DNA of 56,424 nt from JAICND01 sp040905905 (GTDB taxonomy: Bacteria > Actinomycetota > Acidimicrobiia > Spongiisociales > ZC4RG35): positions 1 through 56,424 of the forward strand of contig JBBDQN010000005.1 in assembly GCA_040905905.1 (NCBI GenBank), written 5' to 3'. The translations under genes were made by a program, and so were the position numbers. Below the pieces are notes generated by a model that saw only the letters and a program-made list of their open reading frames with translations, ran no database searches and was not told where the DNA came from. This document shows positions 26,148-34,921 of the stretch, piece by piece (position 1 is the first letter of the stretch; the number at the start of each line of letters is the position of its first letter).

Positions 26148-27625
26148 GCGATTTGGGTCTCTTCGACCGCGTTATCGATGACGCGGCGGTAGCTCGCACT
26201 GTGACACGATTCACCGAACGGGGTATTCGCCTTCCCACCTTTGCCGAGCTCGCTGAGCCTGACACGATTCCCTCCTCGGTCCAGGCACTGGTCGACAAGG
26301 TGCCCCCCGACCACCCCGACCCGGCCAACCTCTTCCGGGTCCATTGGTACAACGACGCCTCCCGGGCTCGACGATCCAGAGTTCCCGACTACATCGAAAT
26401 ACCAGGTGAACTCACCGGTGTCGACGTTCGCATCGTCATGGCTCTCGGCAACCGGTTCCCGATGGTTCGGGCTCACAAGGTGCTGGCCGCCTATGCCTGC
26501 TTGGCTCCCCGGGTGGTTGCCGGGGCATTTGATCCAACTCGGGACCGGGCGATCTGGCCGTCAACCGGGAACTACGCAAGGGGCGGGGTTGCCATCAGCC
26601 GGATCATGGACTGCCGGGGTGTGGCGGTGCTGCCCGAAGGGATGAGCCGCGAGCGATTCGAGTGGCTGGCCGCATGGATCGGATCACCAGACGACGTAAT
26701 CCGCACCGTTGGAACCGAATCCAACGTCAAGGAGATCTACGACGCCTGCAAGGAGTTGGCCAGGGATCCCACCAATGTGGTCCTCAACCAGTTCGCCGAG
26801 TTCGGCAACCATCTTGCCCATTACCGCATCACCGGCCCGGCCATGGAGCGGATCTTTCAGGTCTCGGGCGGTCGGCGGCTCGCCGCGTTTGTGGCCGCTT
26901 CCGGTTCGGCGGGCACCCTCGGAGCGGGCGACTACCTGAAAGAGCTCCACGGCAGCCGGATTGTCCCGGTAGAAGCACTCGAATGTCCGACGATGCTCTA
27001 CAACGGCTATGGCGAACACAACATCCAGGGCATTGGCGATAAACACATCCCCTTCATCCACCATGCCATGAACTCCGACGATGCGGTCGCCATCACCGAT
27101 CGCGCCACCGACACCCTTCTGCTGTTGTTCAATACTCCCGTCGGCCACGACCTGCTCAAGGAGAAGGGAGTGGACCCGGCGGTAGTCGACGGACTCAAGG
27201 ACCTCGGGCTCTCGTCGATCTGTAACCTCCTGGCCGCCATCCGGGTGGCGCGTTATCACCAACTTGGGTCAAACGACACGATCGTCACCGTGGCCACCGA
27301 CGGCGCCGAGATGTACGGATCAGAGATCTCCAGAATCGCGGCCCGAGACCATCCCGGTGGCTTCGACCAGAAACAGGCGCAGAACGCTTTTCGACGATAT
27401 CTCACCGAGGGGGAAACGGGTGAACTGCTCGAACTGGGCGAGGCGGGGAGACGTCGCATCTTCAACCTCGGCTACTACACGTGGGTCGAGCAACAGGGTG
27501 TGGCGTTCAAAGACTTCGAGGCACGCAAGTCGCACGATTTTTGGAAGGGTCTTCGCAGCTACCTAGAGGTTTGGGATGCCATGATCACCGACTTCAACGA
27601 ACGAACCGGTCTCGGTGGCCGCTGA
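26144..27625 (+). CDS. Fold-type II PLP-dependent enzyme, cysteine-synthase-like (493 aa)
   Basis: This is a tryptophan-synthase-beta superfamily protein, longer than ordinary CysK (about 310 aa). Counterparts of CysK motifs are: RFPMVRAHKVLAAYACL (likely PLP lysine near 110), PSTGNYARGGVAISRIM (substrate loop), NQFAEFGNHLAHYRITGPAMERIF and AAFVAASGSAGTLGAGDYLKEL (phosphate-binding glycines). About 80 residues precede the core and a C-terminal extension follows. Reaction unknown; an amino-acid lyase, ammonia-lyase or thiolase is most likely. It is the first gene of the plus-strand operon and overlaps the next PLP gene by 11 bp, so the two may act in sequence or as partners. Confidence 0.75.
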   Translation: MSDLGLFDRVIDDAAVARTVTRFTERGIRLPTFAELAEPDTIPSSVQALVDKVPPDHPDPANLFRVHWYNDASRARRSRVPDYIEIPGELTGVDVRIVMALGNRFPMVRAHKVLAAYACLAPRVVAGAFDPTRDRAIWPSTGNYARGGVAISRIMDCRGVAVLPEGMSRERFEWLAAWIGSPDDVIRTVGTESNVKEIYDACKELARDPTNVVLNQFAEFGNHLAHYRITGPAMERIFQVSGGRRLAAFVAASGSAGTLGAGDYLKELHGSRIVPVEALECPTMLYNGYGEHNIQGIGDKHIPFIHHAMNSDDAVAITDRATDTLLLLFNTPVGHDLLKEKGVDPAVVDGLKDLGLSSICNLLAAIRVARYHQLGSNDTIVTVATDGAEMYGSEISRIAARDHPGGFDQKQAQNAFRRYLTEGETGELLELGEAGRRRIFNLGYYTWVEQQGVAFKDFEARKSHDFWKGLRSYLEVWDAMITDFNERTGLGGR

Positions 27626-28784
27626 CCGCGGTTCGTACCACCCGTTCATCCGATACAGGTGGCTGCTCGACTCTTATCGAACGGCCATCGCCGGCGATTG
27701 GCCGGACGTTGACTTTGTCTCGCTGGTGGAGAGGCTCGATCAGGCCATAGCTGCAGTTGACGGACACGGGTTTTTCATCACCCCTCTAAGTCGTCAGGCC
27801 AATCTGGCATCTGCGGTTGAGCTCGAGTCGAATCGTCTGTGGGTGAAAGACGAGACCGGCAATGTGGCCGGATCACACAAGTCCCGCCACCTCTTCGGAG
27901 TGCTGCTCAATCTGGTGATCCAAGAACAAGAACAAGGCGAGCTGGCGATCGCCTCCTGTGGCAACGCGGCAGTGGCGGCAGCAGTGGTAGCCCGCGCAGT
28001 GGAGCGGCCGCTGCGAGTCTTCATCCCGACCTGGGCCGACCAATCAGTAGTTGCGCAATTGCAGCGGCTCGATGCGAGGATCGAGGTGTGTGAGCGTCTG
28101 CCCGGTGAGCAGGGCGACCCCACCTACAGACGATTCCTCGACTCGATCCAAAAAGGATCAGTTCCCTTCTCGGTCCAGAGCCCGGCCACCACCACCGCCC
28201 TTGATGGAGGGCGCACCATTGGCTGGGAACTGGCCGAACAACTGGCCCTGGCCCGGGTGAGCGGGACCGTCCATCTCTTTGTCCAGGTGGGCGGTGGGGC
28301 GCTCGCCGCCGCCGTGTGGTCGGGCCTGGCCGACGGCATCCGCGAACAGTGGCTCGGCGTTGCCCCGATTCTTCACACCGTCCAAACCGAGGCGGCCGCA
28401 CCACTCAATAGGGCCTGGCGGCGGCTGCTGGCTTTCGGCGAGGAAGCCGTCGCAACGGCTCAGACAGACCCCGATCTCTATATGTGGCCCTGGGAACAGG
28501 TGGGAAGCTCGGCAGCCAGCGGCATCCTCGACGACCTCACCTACGACTGGATGCCGGTGATGGAAGCGATGCTCGCTTCCGGTGGGAGCGCCCGGGTGGT
28601 CTCCGAAGAGATGATCCTCCGCGCCAACGCTCTCGGACGGTCGCTGACGGGCATCGACGTCGATCACACCGGCACTGCCGGTCTCGCCGGTTTGTTGGAT
28701 CGGGAGGCGGTTGGCGCGATCGGCCCGGAGGACTCGGTGGTGGTGCTTTTCACCGGCCGCCGCCGCCCCCTCATCGATTCCTAG
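27615..28784 (+). CDS. Second fold-type II PLP-dependent enzyme (389 aa)
   Basis: The PLP lysine is in DETGNVAGSHKSRHLFG near residue 92. The substrate loop is IASCGNAAVAAAVVARAV, the glycine-rich phosphate loop is LFVQVGGGALAAAVWSG, and a C-terminal IDVDHTGTAGLAGLL follows. The layout resembles threonine synthase and diaminopropionate ammonia-lyase. The GTG start lies 11 bp inside the previous gene. In E. coli the purine cluster near ssnA/xdhD contains a diaminopropionate ammonia-lyase (ygeX), so an ammonia-releasing role here is a reasonable guess from context, not proven. Confidence 0.75.
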   Translation: MAADRGSYHPFIRYRWLLDSYRTAIAGDWPDVDFVSLVERLDQAIAAVDGHGFFITPLSRQANLASAVELESNRLWVKDETGNVAGSHKSRHLFGVLLNLVIQEQEQGELAIASCGNAAVAAAVVARAVERPLRVFIPTWADQSVVAQLQRLDARIEVCERLPGEQGDPTYRRFLDSIQKGSVPFSVQSPATTTALDGGRTIGWELAEQLALARVSGTVHLFVQVGGGALAAAVWSGLADGIREQWLGVAPILHTVQTEAAAPLNRAWRRLLAFGEEAVATAQTDPDLYMWPWEQVGSSAASGILDDLTYDWMPVMEAMLASGGSARVVSEEMILRANALGRSLTGIDVDHTGTAGLAGLLDREAVGAIGPEDSVVVLFTGRRRPLIDS

Positions 28785-28796
28785 ACTCGCCCACCG

Positions 28797-29636
28797 ATGA
28801 CCATCATCCGCGGCGCACTGGTCCAATCGCAGTGGACCGGTGACAAAGAGTCGATGATCGAAAAGAACCTCGGTTATGCACGCCAAGCAGCGGAAGGCGG
28901 GGCTCAGATCCTCTGTTTCCAGGAGATCTTCACGACTCCCTATTTCTGCAACGTCCAGGACCCCGTCCACTACAACACGGCCGAGGAGATTCCCAGCGGA
29001 GCGACGATCAAGCGAGTGACCGATCTCGCCCGGGAAACCGGCATGGTGGTAATCGCTCCCATCTACGAGAAGGTCGACGAAGGGACCTTCTACAACACCG
29101 CCGCCGTGATCGATGCCGATGGCAGCTTTCTCGGCATCTACCGCAAGACCCACATCCCCCAGGTCAAAGGTTTCTGGGAGAAGTTCTACTTCCGTCCGGG
29201 CAACCTGGGTTATCCCGTCTTCGACACGGCCGTCGGCCGGATCGGCGTGTACATCTGTTACGACCGTCACTTTCCGGAAGGGTGGCGGGTGCTGGGCCTT
29301 AAGGGAGCCAAGATCGTCTTCAACCCCTCTGCTACCACCAGAGGGCACTCGAGGTATCTGTGGGAGTTGGAACAGCCGGCAGCGGCGGTCGCCAACGAAT
29401 ATTTTGTCGGGGCTATCAACCGGGTCGGCAAAGAGAACCTGGAGGACACCGACTACTACGGATCGTCCTACTTCTGTTCACCACGGGGACAATTGATCGA
29501 GGGCCCGGCCTCGGACACAGAAGATGAAGTTGTGATCAGGGATCTCGACATGGACCAGATCGAGGAGGTACGGCGACAGTGGGCCTTCTACCGCGACCGT
29601 CGCCCCGAGATGTACGACGAGGTTTCCCAGCCTTGA
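28797..29636 (+). CDS. Beta-ureidopropionase-like N-carbamoyl amidohydrolase
   Basis: This is 279 aa of the nitrilase superfamily. The triad is Glu in ILCFQEIFTTPYFC, Lys in IYRKTHIP and Cys in GVYICYDRHFPEGWR. VGAINRVG and the FYFRPGNLGYPVF segment match the bacterial N-carbamoyl-beta-alanine amidohydrolase group of about 280 aa. It would hydrolyse a ureido acid to an amino acid, CO2 and NH3. It is distinct from the DCase-like enzyme of the opposite operon, so the cluster has two carbamoyl hydrolases. It starts 12 bp after the second PLP gene. Confidence 0.87.
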   Translation: MTIIRGALVQSQWTGDKESMIEKNLGYARQAAEGGAQILCFQEIFTTPYFCNVQDPVHYNTAEEIPSGATIKRVTDLARETGMVVIAPIYEKVDEGTFYNTAAVIDADGSFLGIYRKTHIPQVKGFWEKFYFRPGNLGYPVFDTAVGRIGVYICYDRHFPEGWRVLGLKGAKIVFNPSATTRGHSRYLWELEQPAAAVANEYFVGAINRVGKENLEDTDYYGSSYFCSPRGQLIEGPASDTEDEVVIRDLDMDQIEEVRRQWAFYRDRRPEMYDEVSQP

Positions 29637-29655
29637 GCGTTGCGCGAGCCGAACG

Positions 29656-30228
29656 ATGAGACGCTTTCCCATCCTTCACATCGATCTCCCCGAGTGGATC
29701 GACGAGGTCTGTCCGACCGGCGCCAGGTTTCCCACGATCGATGAGCGAATGGGGCTGGCGATCGATTTCGCCCGGCGGAACGTGTCCGCCGGCACTGGGG
29801 GTCCTTTTGGAGCCGGGGTATTCGACCCCGCGGACGGAGCGCTCATCGCCGCCGGGGTCAACATGGTGGTTCCTGGTCGGGCAGTCATCCTTCACGCAGA
29901 GACAGTGGCGCTCGCCCTCGCCGGTCAAGTGTTGGGCAATTTCGAGCTGACCGGGCTAGAGCTGGTGACCTCCACCGAACCCTGTGCCATGTGCCTGGGA
30001 GCGGTGCCATGGGCAGGCGTCGCCCGGTTGGTCTGCGGGGCCCGGCATGAGGACGCCGGAGCGGTGGGGTTCGACGAAGGCGACAAACCAGAGCATTGGC
30101 CCGATGCCCTGGCCAAGCGCGGAATCGAGGTCATGTTGGATGTACGCCGTCGCGAGTCAGTCGCCGTCCTCACCGACTACGTCAACAACGGCGGCATCGT
30201 CTACAACGGCCGCACTGAATTGTCGTGA
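29656..30228 (+). CDS. Nucleoside/guanine deaminase (cytidine deaminase-like zinc enzyme)
   Basis: This is 190 aa. Zinc and catalytic signatures are intact: HAETVALALA (HAE) near 80 and TSTEPCAMCLGAVPWAGV (PCxxC) near 110. GGPFGAGVFD precedes them, as in GuaD-type enzymes. The C-terminal NNGGIVYNG fits. It is slightly longer than Bacillus GuaD (about 156 aa). Guanine to xanthine is the likely reaction, supplying the xanthine-dehydrogenase-type enzyme encoded next. Its stop overlaps the next GTG by 4 bp. Confidence 0.83.
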   Translation: MRRFPILHIDLPEWIDEVCPTGARFPTIDERMGLAIDFARRNVSAGTGGPFGAGVFDPADGALIAAGVNMVVPGRAVILHAETVALALAGQVLGNFELTGLELVTSTEPCAMCLGAVPWAGVARLVCGARHEDAGAVGFDEGDKPEHWPDALAKRGIEVMLDVRRRESVAVLTDYVNNGGIVYNGRTELS

Positions 30229-31655
30229 AGCTCCATGAGGTGCAAAGCCACCGGTTGCTGCTCAACCGGTATATAGCTCCAACCACGATCGCCGAAGCGC
30301 TGACGGTCCTCGCCGAACGGGCCCCGCGCGCCCGGCTCATCGCAGGCGGGTCCGACCTGTTGCTGGAGCTCATCCGGGGCCAGCATCCAACCGTCGATAC
30401 CCTCGTCGATCTCTCCCGGATCAAGGGCCTGGACCAGATAGTCGAACACGGTGACCATTTCGTTCTGGGGCCTACCGTGACCCATAACCAGGTGGTCACA
30501 TCGCCCGACCTCGTCGCTCGGGCCCTCCCCCTCGCTCAGGCCTGTTGGGAAGTTGCCTCACCCCAGCTACGGAACCGGGCAACAGTGGTCGGCAATGTCG
30601 TAACGGGCTCCCCCGCTAATGACACCATCACCGCACTCCGCGCGTTGGGAACCGAAGTTGAGATCTCGTCGGCAACATCCACCCGCACCGTTGACCTGAC
30701 CGGGTTTCACACCGGCATCCGCAAGGTTGATCTGGCGGATGGTGAGATGGTCACGGCCCTTAGGGTCCGCAAGTTAGGGCTAAACGAACGCGGCATCTTC
30801 GTGAAGTTGGGCCTGCGCCGGGCACAGGCGATTTCGGTTGTCCATATCGCTGTCGTGCTCGACTTCAACGGGAGCCTGGTCGCCTCGGCCCGGTTCGCTC
30901 TCGGCAGCGTTGCCTCAACCATTGTCAACGCCGACGAGGCCGAGGCATTTCTGGCCGGCCGGGAGCTGACTGACGAGGTGATGCGGGAAGCTGCCCGAAT
31001 GGTTGCCACCGGCGTTAGACCAATTGACGACCTCCGTGGAACAGCCGCGTATCGAACGGCCGCGATTGAGGTGATGGCCCGTCGAGCATTGGCGGCGCTG
31101 TCCGCCGGCCTGGAAAACCGCAACTGGCCCCAGAATCCAGTGACTCTGGGCCGACGGATCGACAACGGCGCCTTTGTCTCCGCCAACCTCGGTCTGGACG
31201 ATGAGATCGCAACCACCATCAACGGCAAGGCGGTGTCGGCAACCGGGGCAGCGGGCATGACGCTGCTCGATTGGCTGCGCGAACGGGTGGGGCTCACCGG
31301 GACCAAAGAAGGGTGTGCCGAGGGCGAATGCGGCGCCTGCACGGTGTTCCTGGACGGGATGGCGGTGATGTCGTGTCTGGTTCCGGCGGGACGAGGGCAG
31401 CAGGCCAGCATCACCACCATCGAGGGACTGGCCAACGACGGCATCCTCCATACCCTCCAGCAGGCTTTTGTTGACCGAGGGGCAGTGCAATGCGGGTTCT
31501 GCATCCCCGGGTTTTTGATGTCTGGGGCAAAACTGCTCGAGGAGCGGCCCGATCCCGAGCCTTCCGATGTGCTGGCGGCGTTCTCCGGCAACCTCTGTCG
31601 TTGCACCGGCTATTACAAAATCATCGAGGCAGTGCAACAGGCGGCCGGACGATGA
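30225..31655 (+). CDS. Xanthine dehydrogenase small chain: FAD domain fused to [2Fe-2S] domain
   Basis: This is 476 aa. Residues 1-285 are a CoxM/XdhB-type FAD-binding subunit (IAGGSDLLLELIRG; SPQLRNRATVVGNVVTGSPAND). Residues 325-476 are a CoxS/XdhC-type iron-sulfur subunit (CAEGECGACTVFLDG, QCGFCIPGFLMSG, NLCRCTGYYKIIEAV). The FAD-then-FeS order is the reverse of XdhA chains, in which FeS comes first. The GTG start overlaps the deaminase stop, and its stop overlaps the Mo-subunit ATG (ATGA), so the two chains are made together. It feeds electrons from the Mo centre to FAD and NAD or another acceptor. Confidence 0.88.
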   Translation: MKLHEVQSHRLLLNRYIAPTTIAEALTVLAERAPRARLIAGGSDLLLELIRGQHPTVDTLVDLSRIKGLDQIVEHGDHFVLGPTVTHNQVVTSPDLVARALPLAQACWEVASPQLRNRATVVGNVVTGSPANDTITALRALGTEVEISSATSTRTVDLTGFHTGIRKVDLADGEMVTALRVRKLGLNERGIFVKLGLRRAQAISVVHIAVVLDFNGSLVASARFALGSVASTIVNADEAEAFLAGRELTDEVMREAARMVATGVRPIDDLRGTAAYRTAAIEVMARRALAALSAGLENRNWPQNPVTLGRRIDNGAFVSANLGLDDEIATTINGKAVSATGAAGMTLLDWLRERVGLTGTKEGCAEGECGACTVFLDGMAVMSCLVPAGRGQQASITTIEGLANDGILHTLQQAFVDRGAVQCGFCIPGFLMSGAKLLEERPDPEPSDVLAAFSGNLCRCTGYYKIIEAVQQAAGR

Positions 31656-33883
31656 CAGTCGGTCTCTCGACCAGCCGCATCGATGCCAGGGGCAAAACCA
31701 CAGGCGAGACCCTCTACCCCGCCGACCTCCGGCCCAACAACACTCTGCATGCCAAGGTCGTCTTCACCGACCAACCCCACGCCCGCCTGCTCGGCCTCGA
31801 CGTAAGTGTTGCCCGTTCGATGCCTGGAGTGGTAGAGGTCTTCACGTCGGCGGATGTCCCGGTCAACGAATACGGGCTCGTCTTTGCCGATCAGCCCGTG
31901 TTCGTCGGAGTCGACCACACCGGCCGCGCCAATGTGGCCTGTGACATCTCCCGGTGGGAGGCCGACCATTTGGCCCTGGTGGTGGCCGAGACACCGGAAG
32001 CGGCGTCACGCGCCGCCGAGGCAATCGACAGCGAGTGGGAACAGTTGCCAGTCCTGGGTGACGTCGACACCGCCCTGTCGAGTGAAGTCCTCCTTCATCC
32101 TGAGAACGGGAAGGACACCAACGCCTATCACCACCTGCGCATCCGCAAGGGCGACGTGGGCGCAGCTTGGAATCAGGCGGCAGTGGTCGTGGAAGGGACC
32201 TACGAGTTGCCTTATCAGGAACACGCCTACCTACAGCCTGAGGCAGCCGTTTCGTATGTAGACGAAACCGGACGGGTGACAGTTGAGATCGCCGGACAAT
32301 GGGTGCACGAGGACCAGGAGCAAATCGCCCATGCTCTCGACCTTCCCATCGATCGGGTGCGGATCATCTATCCCGCCGTGGGGGGAGCATTTGGCGGACG
32401 GGAGGACATGTCGCTCCAAATCGTTCTGGCCCTGGCCTCGCTCCGCCTCCACGAGCGGGGGATCGACCGACCCATCCGGACGCAATGGTCCCGCGAGGAA
32501 AGCATGGTCGGCCACCACAAACGCCACCGGGGCCGCATCGATGCGCGTCTTGGCGCCACCCGGGATGGACGTATCGTCGTGGTCGAAGCCGACTGTTACC
32601 TCGACGCGGGTGGCTACAACTACACCACCACCAAGGTGCTCGGCAATCTCCATCTCACCGTAGCTGGGCCATACGAGGTGCCCAACGCCCGCATCGACAG
32701 TTACGGCGTCTACACCAATGCGGTGCCGGCCGGAGCCTTTCGCGGGTTCGGAGCTCCCCAGGGGGCTTTTGTGGCTGAGACCCAGATGAACAGACTCGCC
32801 GAGATGTTGAAAATGGACCCGACGGACTTGCGCCTGCTCAACGCTTTGCGGGATGGCTCGATCGGCATCACCCAGGTCGAGATGCCTGAAGGCGTCAGCA
32901 TGATCCGCGTTCTCGAGGCAGCCGCCGAGGCCGCTAGGGCGCCAGTTGACCCGGTGGAGGTATCACCGTTTGCGACCCTCCCCCCGTCATCCTCGACCAT
33001 TCGCCGTGGCCGAGGCGTGGCGTGCGCATTCAAAAACATCGGATTCTCCTTCGGCTTCCCCGAGCGATGCGAGGCTTTCATCGAGTTGCACGGCGATGAA
33101 GAGATCGACCGGGTGGTGCTATTTCACGGTGCCGCCGAGGTTGGTCAGGGCGCCCACACTGTTCTCCGGCAAATGGTTGCTGAGGCCACGGGAGTAGACC
33201 TGGGTTTGGTGGAAGGTGTCTTCTCCGACACCGCAACCTCGGGAGACTCCGGTTCAGCCTCCGCTTCGCGGATGACCTGGATGGCAGGCAACGCCATCCT
33301 CGGAGCTTCCGAGGAAGCAGTGAAGAAGTGGAACGATGGCGAACGGCCTGCTCTTGGTCAGTTCCGATTTGTGCCGCCACCAACTGAGATTCTCGATCCC
33401 GAGACAGGTGTGGGTCAACCAAACTTCTCGTATGGATACGTCGCCGAGGTAGTCGACCTGTCGGTCGACATTGAGACGGGCCATATCGTCGTCGATCGGG
33501 TGGTCTGTGCCGATGACGTGGGGAGGGCGATCAACCCCAACCTCATCGAAGGTCAGGTCGAGGGAGCCATCGTCCAGGCCCACGGCTACGCCATCACCGA
33601 GGACCTCCAGGTGACCGACGCCCGAATCACCCACCCCCGGCTTTCGGCGTATCTAATTCCGGGAATCGGGGACATCCCGGCCACGGTGGAAACGGTGTTG
33701 GTCGAGATCCCGGATCCCCGCGGCCCTTGGGGCGCCCGGGGCATGGCCGAGATGCCGCTGGTGCCATATGCGGCGGCGGTGGTTGCCGCCCTCCACGATG
33801 CCACCGGCGTCTGGTTCAACCGCATTCCTCTCACACCTTCGAGGGTGCTGGCCGGTCTTCGCGCCGACCCCTCTTCCGAGTGA
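31652..33883 (+). CDS. Xanthine dehydrogenase molybdenum-binding subunit
   Basis: This is 743 aa. Typical blocks are GGAFGGREDM, AGAFRGFGAPQGAFV, GAAEVGQGAHTVLRQ, TSGDSGSASASRMTW, VCADDVGRAINPNLIEGQVEG and the region of the catalytic Glu, GARGMAEMPLVP. The ATG overlaps the stop of the FAD-FeS chain. With that chain it forms a two-subunit XDH, while the divergent operon encodes a different single-chain XdhD-type enzyme, so the cluster holds two hydroxylases with probably different substrates. The likely steps are hypoxanthine to xanthine and xanthine to urate (family knowledge); the exact substrate is unproven. Confidence 0.87.
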   Translation: MTVGLSTSRIDARGKTTGETLYPADLRPNNTLHAKVVFTDQPHARLLGLDVSVARSMPGVVEVFTSADVPVNEYGLVFADQPVFVGVDHTGRANVACDISRWEADHLALVVAETPEAASRAAEAIDSEWEQLPVLGDVDTALSSEVLLHPENGKDTNAYHHLRIRKGDVGAAWNQAAVVVEGTYELPYQEHAYLQPEAAVSYVDETGRVTVEIAGQWVHEDQEQIAHALDLPIDRVRIIYPAVGGAFGGREDMSLQIVLALASLRLHERGIDRPIRTQWSREESMVGHHKRHRGRIDARLGATRDGRIVVVEADCYLDAGGYNYTTTKVLGNLHLTVAGPYEVPNARIDSYGVYTNAVPAGAFRGFGAPQGAFVAETQMNRLAEMLKMDPTDLRLLNALRDGSIGITQVEMPEGVSMIRVLEAAAEAARAPVDPVEVSPFATLPPSSSTIRRGRGVACAFKNIGFSFGFPERCEAFIELHGDEEIDRVVLFHGAAEVGQGAHTVLRQMVAEATGVDLGLVEGVFSDTATSGDSGSASASRMTWMAGNAILGASEEAVKKWNDGERPALGQFRFVPPPTEILDPETGVGQPNFSYGYVAEVVDLSVDIETGHIVVDRVVCADDVGRAINPNLIEGQVEGAIVQAHGYAITEDLQVTDARITHPRLSAYLIPGIGDIPATVETVLVEIPDPRGPWGARGMAEMPLVPYAAAVVAALHDATGVWFNRIPLTPSRVLAGLRADPSSE

Positions 33884-33908
33884 CCAGATTCGTGACTACC
33901 GTCCCGCC

Positions 33909-34874
33909 ATGGACGACGACCTCGGGGCCTTTGTCGCCACCCTCCCAAAGGCAGAACTGCACGTTCATATCGAAGGGACCCTCGAACCCGAGATGATGTT
34001 CGAGCTGGCCAAACGCAACCGGATTGAGTTCCCATATCCGAATGTGGACGCGGTTCGCAAGGCTTACCGGTTCACCAACCTCCAAAGTTTCCTCGACATT
34101 TACTACCAGGCGGCAGCCGTGTTGCGAACAGCCGATGACTTCGCCGACCTCATGTCCGCCTACCTGACGACAGCGACACGGGAAGGCGTGAAGAGGGCTG
34201 AGATATTCTTCGATCCACAGACACATACCGGCCGGGGAGTCCCGTTCGCCGAGTTCATGATGGGATTCGCCTCGGCCCAGGCGGCCCATGCTGATCGGAT
34301 CAGCACGGACCTCATCATGTGCTTTCTCCGTCACCTCCCCGAGGACGCCGCCCTCGATGCTCTCGACGAGGCTGAGCCCTACCTCGATCAAATTATCGCG
34401 GTTGGACTCGACTCTTCGGAGGTCGGCCATCCACCCGAGAAGTTTGCCCGGGCCTACAAGAAGGCACGGTCGATGGGATTGCGAGCGGTTGCCCACGCCG
34501 GTGAGGAGGGAACGTCCGATTTCATCTGGTCGGCGCTCGATGTGTTGGGCGCGGAACGGATCGACCATGGAGTCCGTTGTCTCGAAGACCCCAACCTGGT
34601 CCAACGCCTTGCCGTCGAACAAATCCCGCTGACCGTTTGCCCCTTGTCCAACGTTCGGCTCAAAGTCGTCGAACGTATGGAGGATCATCCCTTATCGAGG
34701 ATGTTAAAAGCCGGCCTCAACGTCTCGATCAACTCCGACGATCCCGCCTATTTCGGTGGATACATCGCCGACAACTACCGCAACGCCGCGGAAGCTCTCG
34801 GGCTATCACGTGGAGAGTTGACCCGAATAGCCGACAACTCGCTGGCGGCGTCGCTCAAGAGCGCGGCGCAGTAA
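33909..34874 (+). CDS. Adenine deaminase of the adenosine-deaminase superfamily
   Basis: This is 321 aa. Zinc and catalytic motifs are LPKAELHVHIEGTLEPEMMF (HxH), AHAGEEGTSDFIW, ERIDHGVRCLED and VSINSDDPAYFGGY (two Asp). AEIFFDPQTHTGRGVPF and LTVCPLSNVRLKV match the adenine-deaminase (ADE) subgroup rather than adenosine deaminase. Reaction: adenine to hypoxanthine plus ammonia. The ATG at 33909 lies 25 bp after the XDH gene, making this the seventh and last gene of the plus operon and logically the entry step for adenine. A hairpin follows its stop directly. Confidence 0.88.
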   Translation: MDDDLGAFVATLPKAELHVHIEGTLEPEMMFELAKRNRIEFPYPNVDAVRKAYRFTNLQSFLDIYYQAAAVLRTADDFADLMSAYLTTATREGVKRAEIFFDPQTHTGRGVPFAEFMMGFASAQAAHADRISTDLIMCFLRHLPEDAALDALDEAEPYLDQIIAVGLDSSEVGHPPEKFARAYKKARSMGLRAVAHAGEEGTSDFIWSALDVLGAERIDHGVRCLEDPNLVQRLAVEQIPLTVCPLSNVRLKVVERMEDHPLSRMLKAGLNVSINSDDPAYFGGYIADNYRNAAEALGLSRGELTRIADNSLAASLKSAAQ

Positions 34875-34899
34875 GAAACGGGACCCGAAGGTTCGTTTC
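34875..34899. terminator. Bidirectional hairpin between adenine deaminase and rpoC
   Basis: GAAAC and GTTTC form the outer stem, with GGACC/GGTTC inside (one G-T wobble) and a CGAA loop. The hairpin abuts the adenine deaminase stop codon and lies 22 bp past the convergent rpoC stop. There is no clear T-tract. Confidence 0.5.
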
Positions 34900-34921
34900 T
34901 CCAACCAGCTTCAGGGGGAGG

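Noticed and set aside
30707..31606. Long reverse-strand frames opposite the xanthine dehydrogenase genes
   Set aside because: These are shadow frames caused by high GC; the plus strand carries clear FAD and FeS motifs and overlapping starts.
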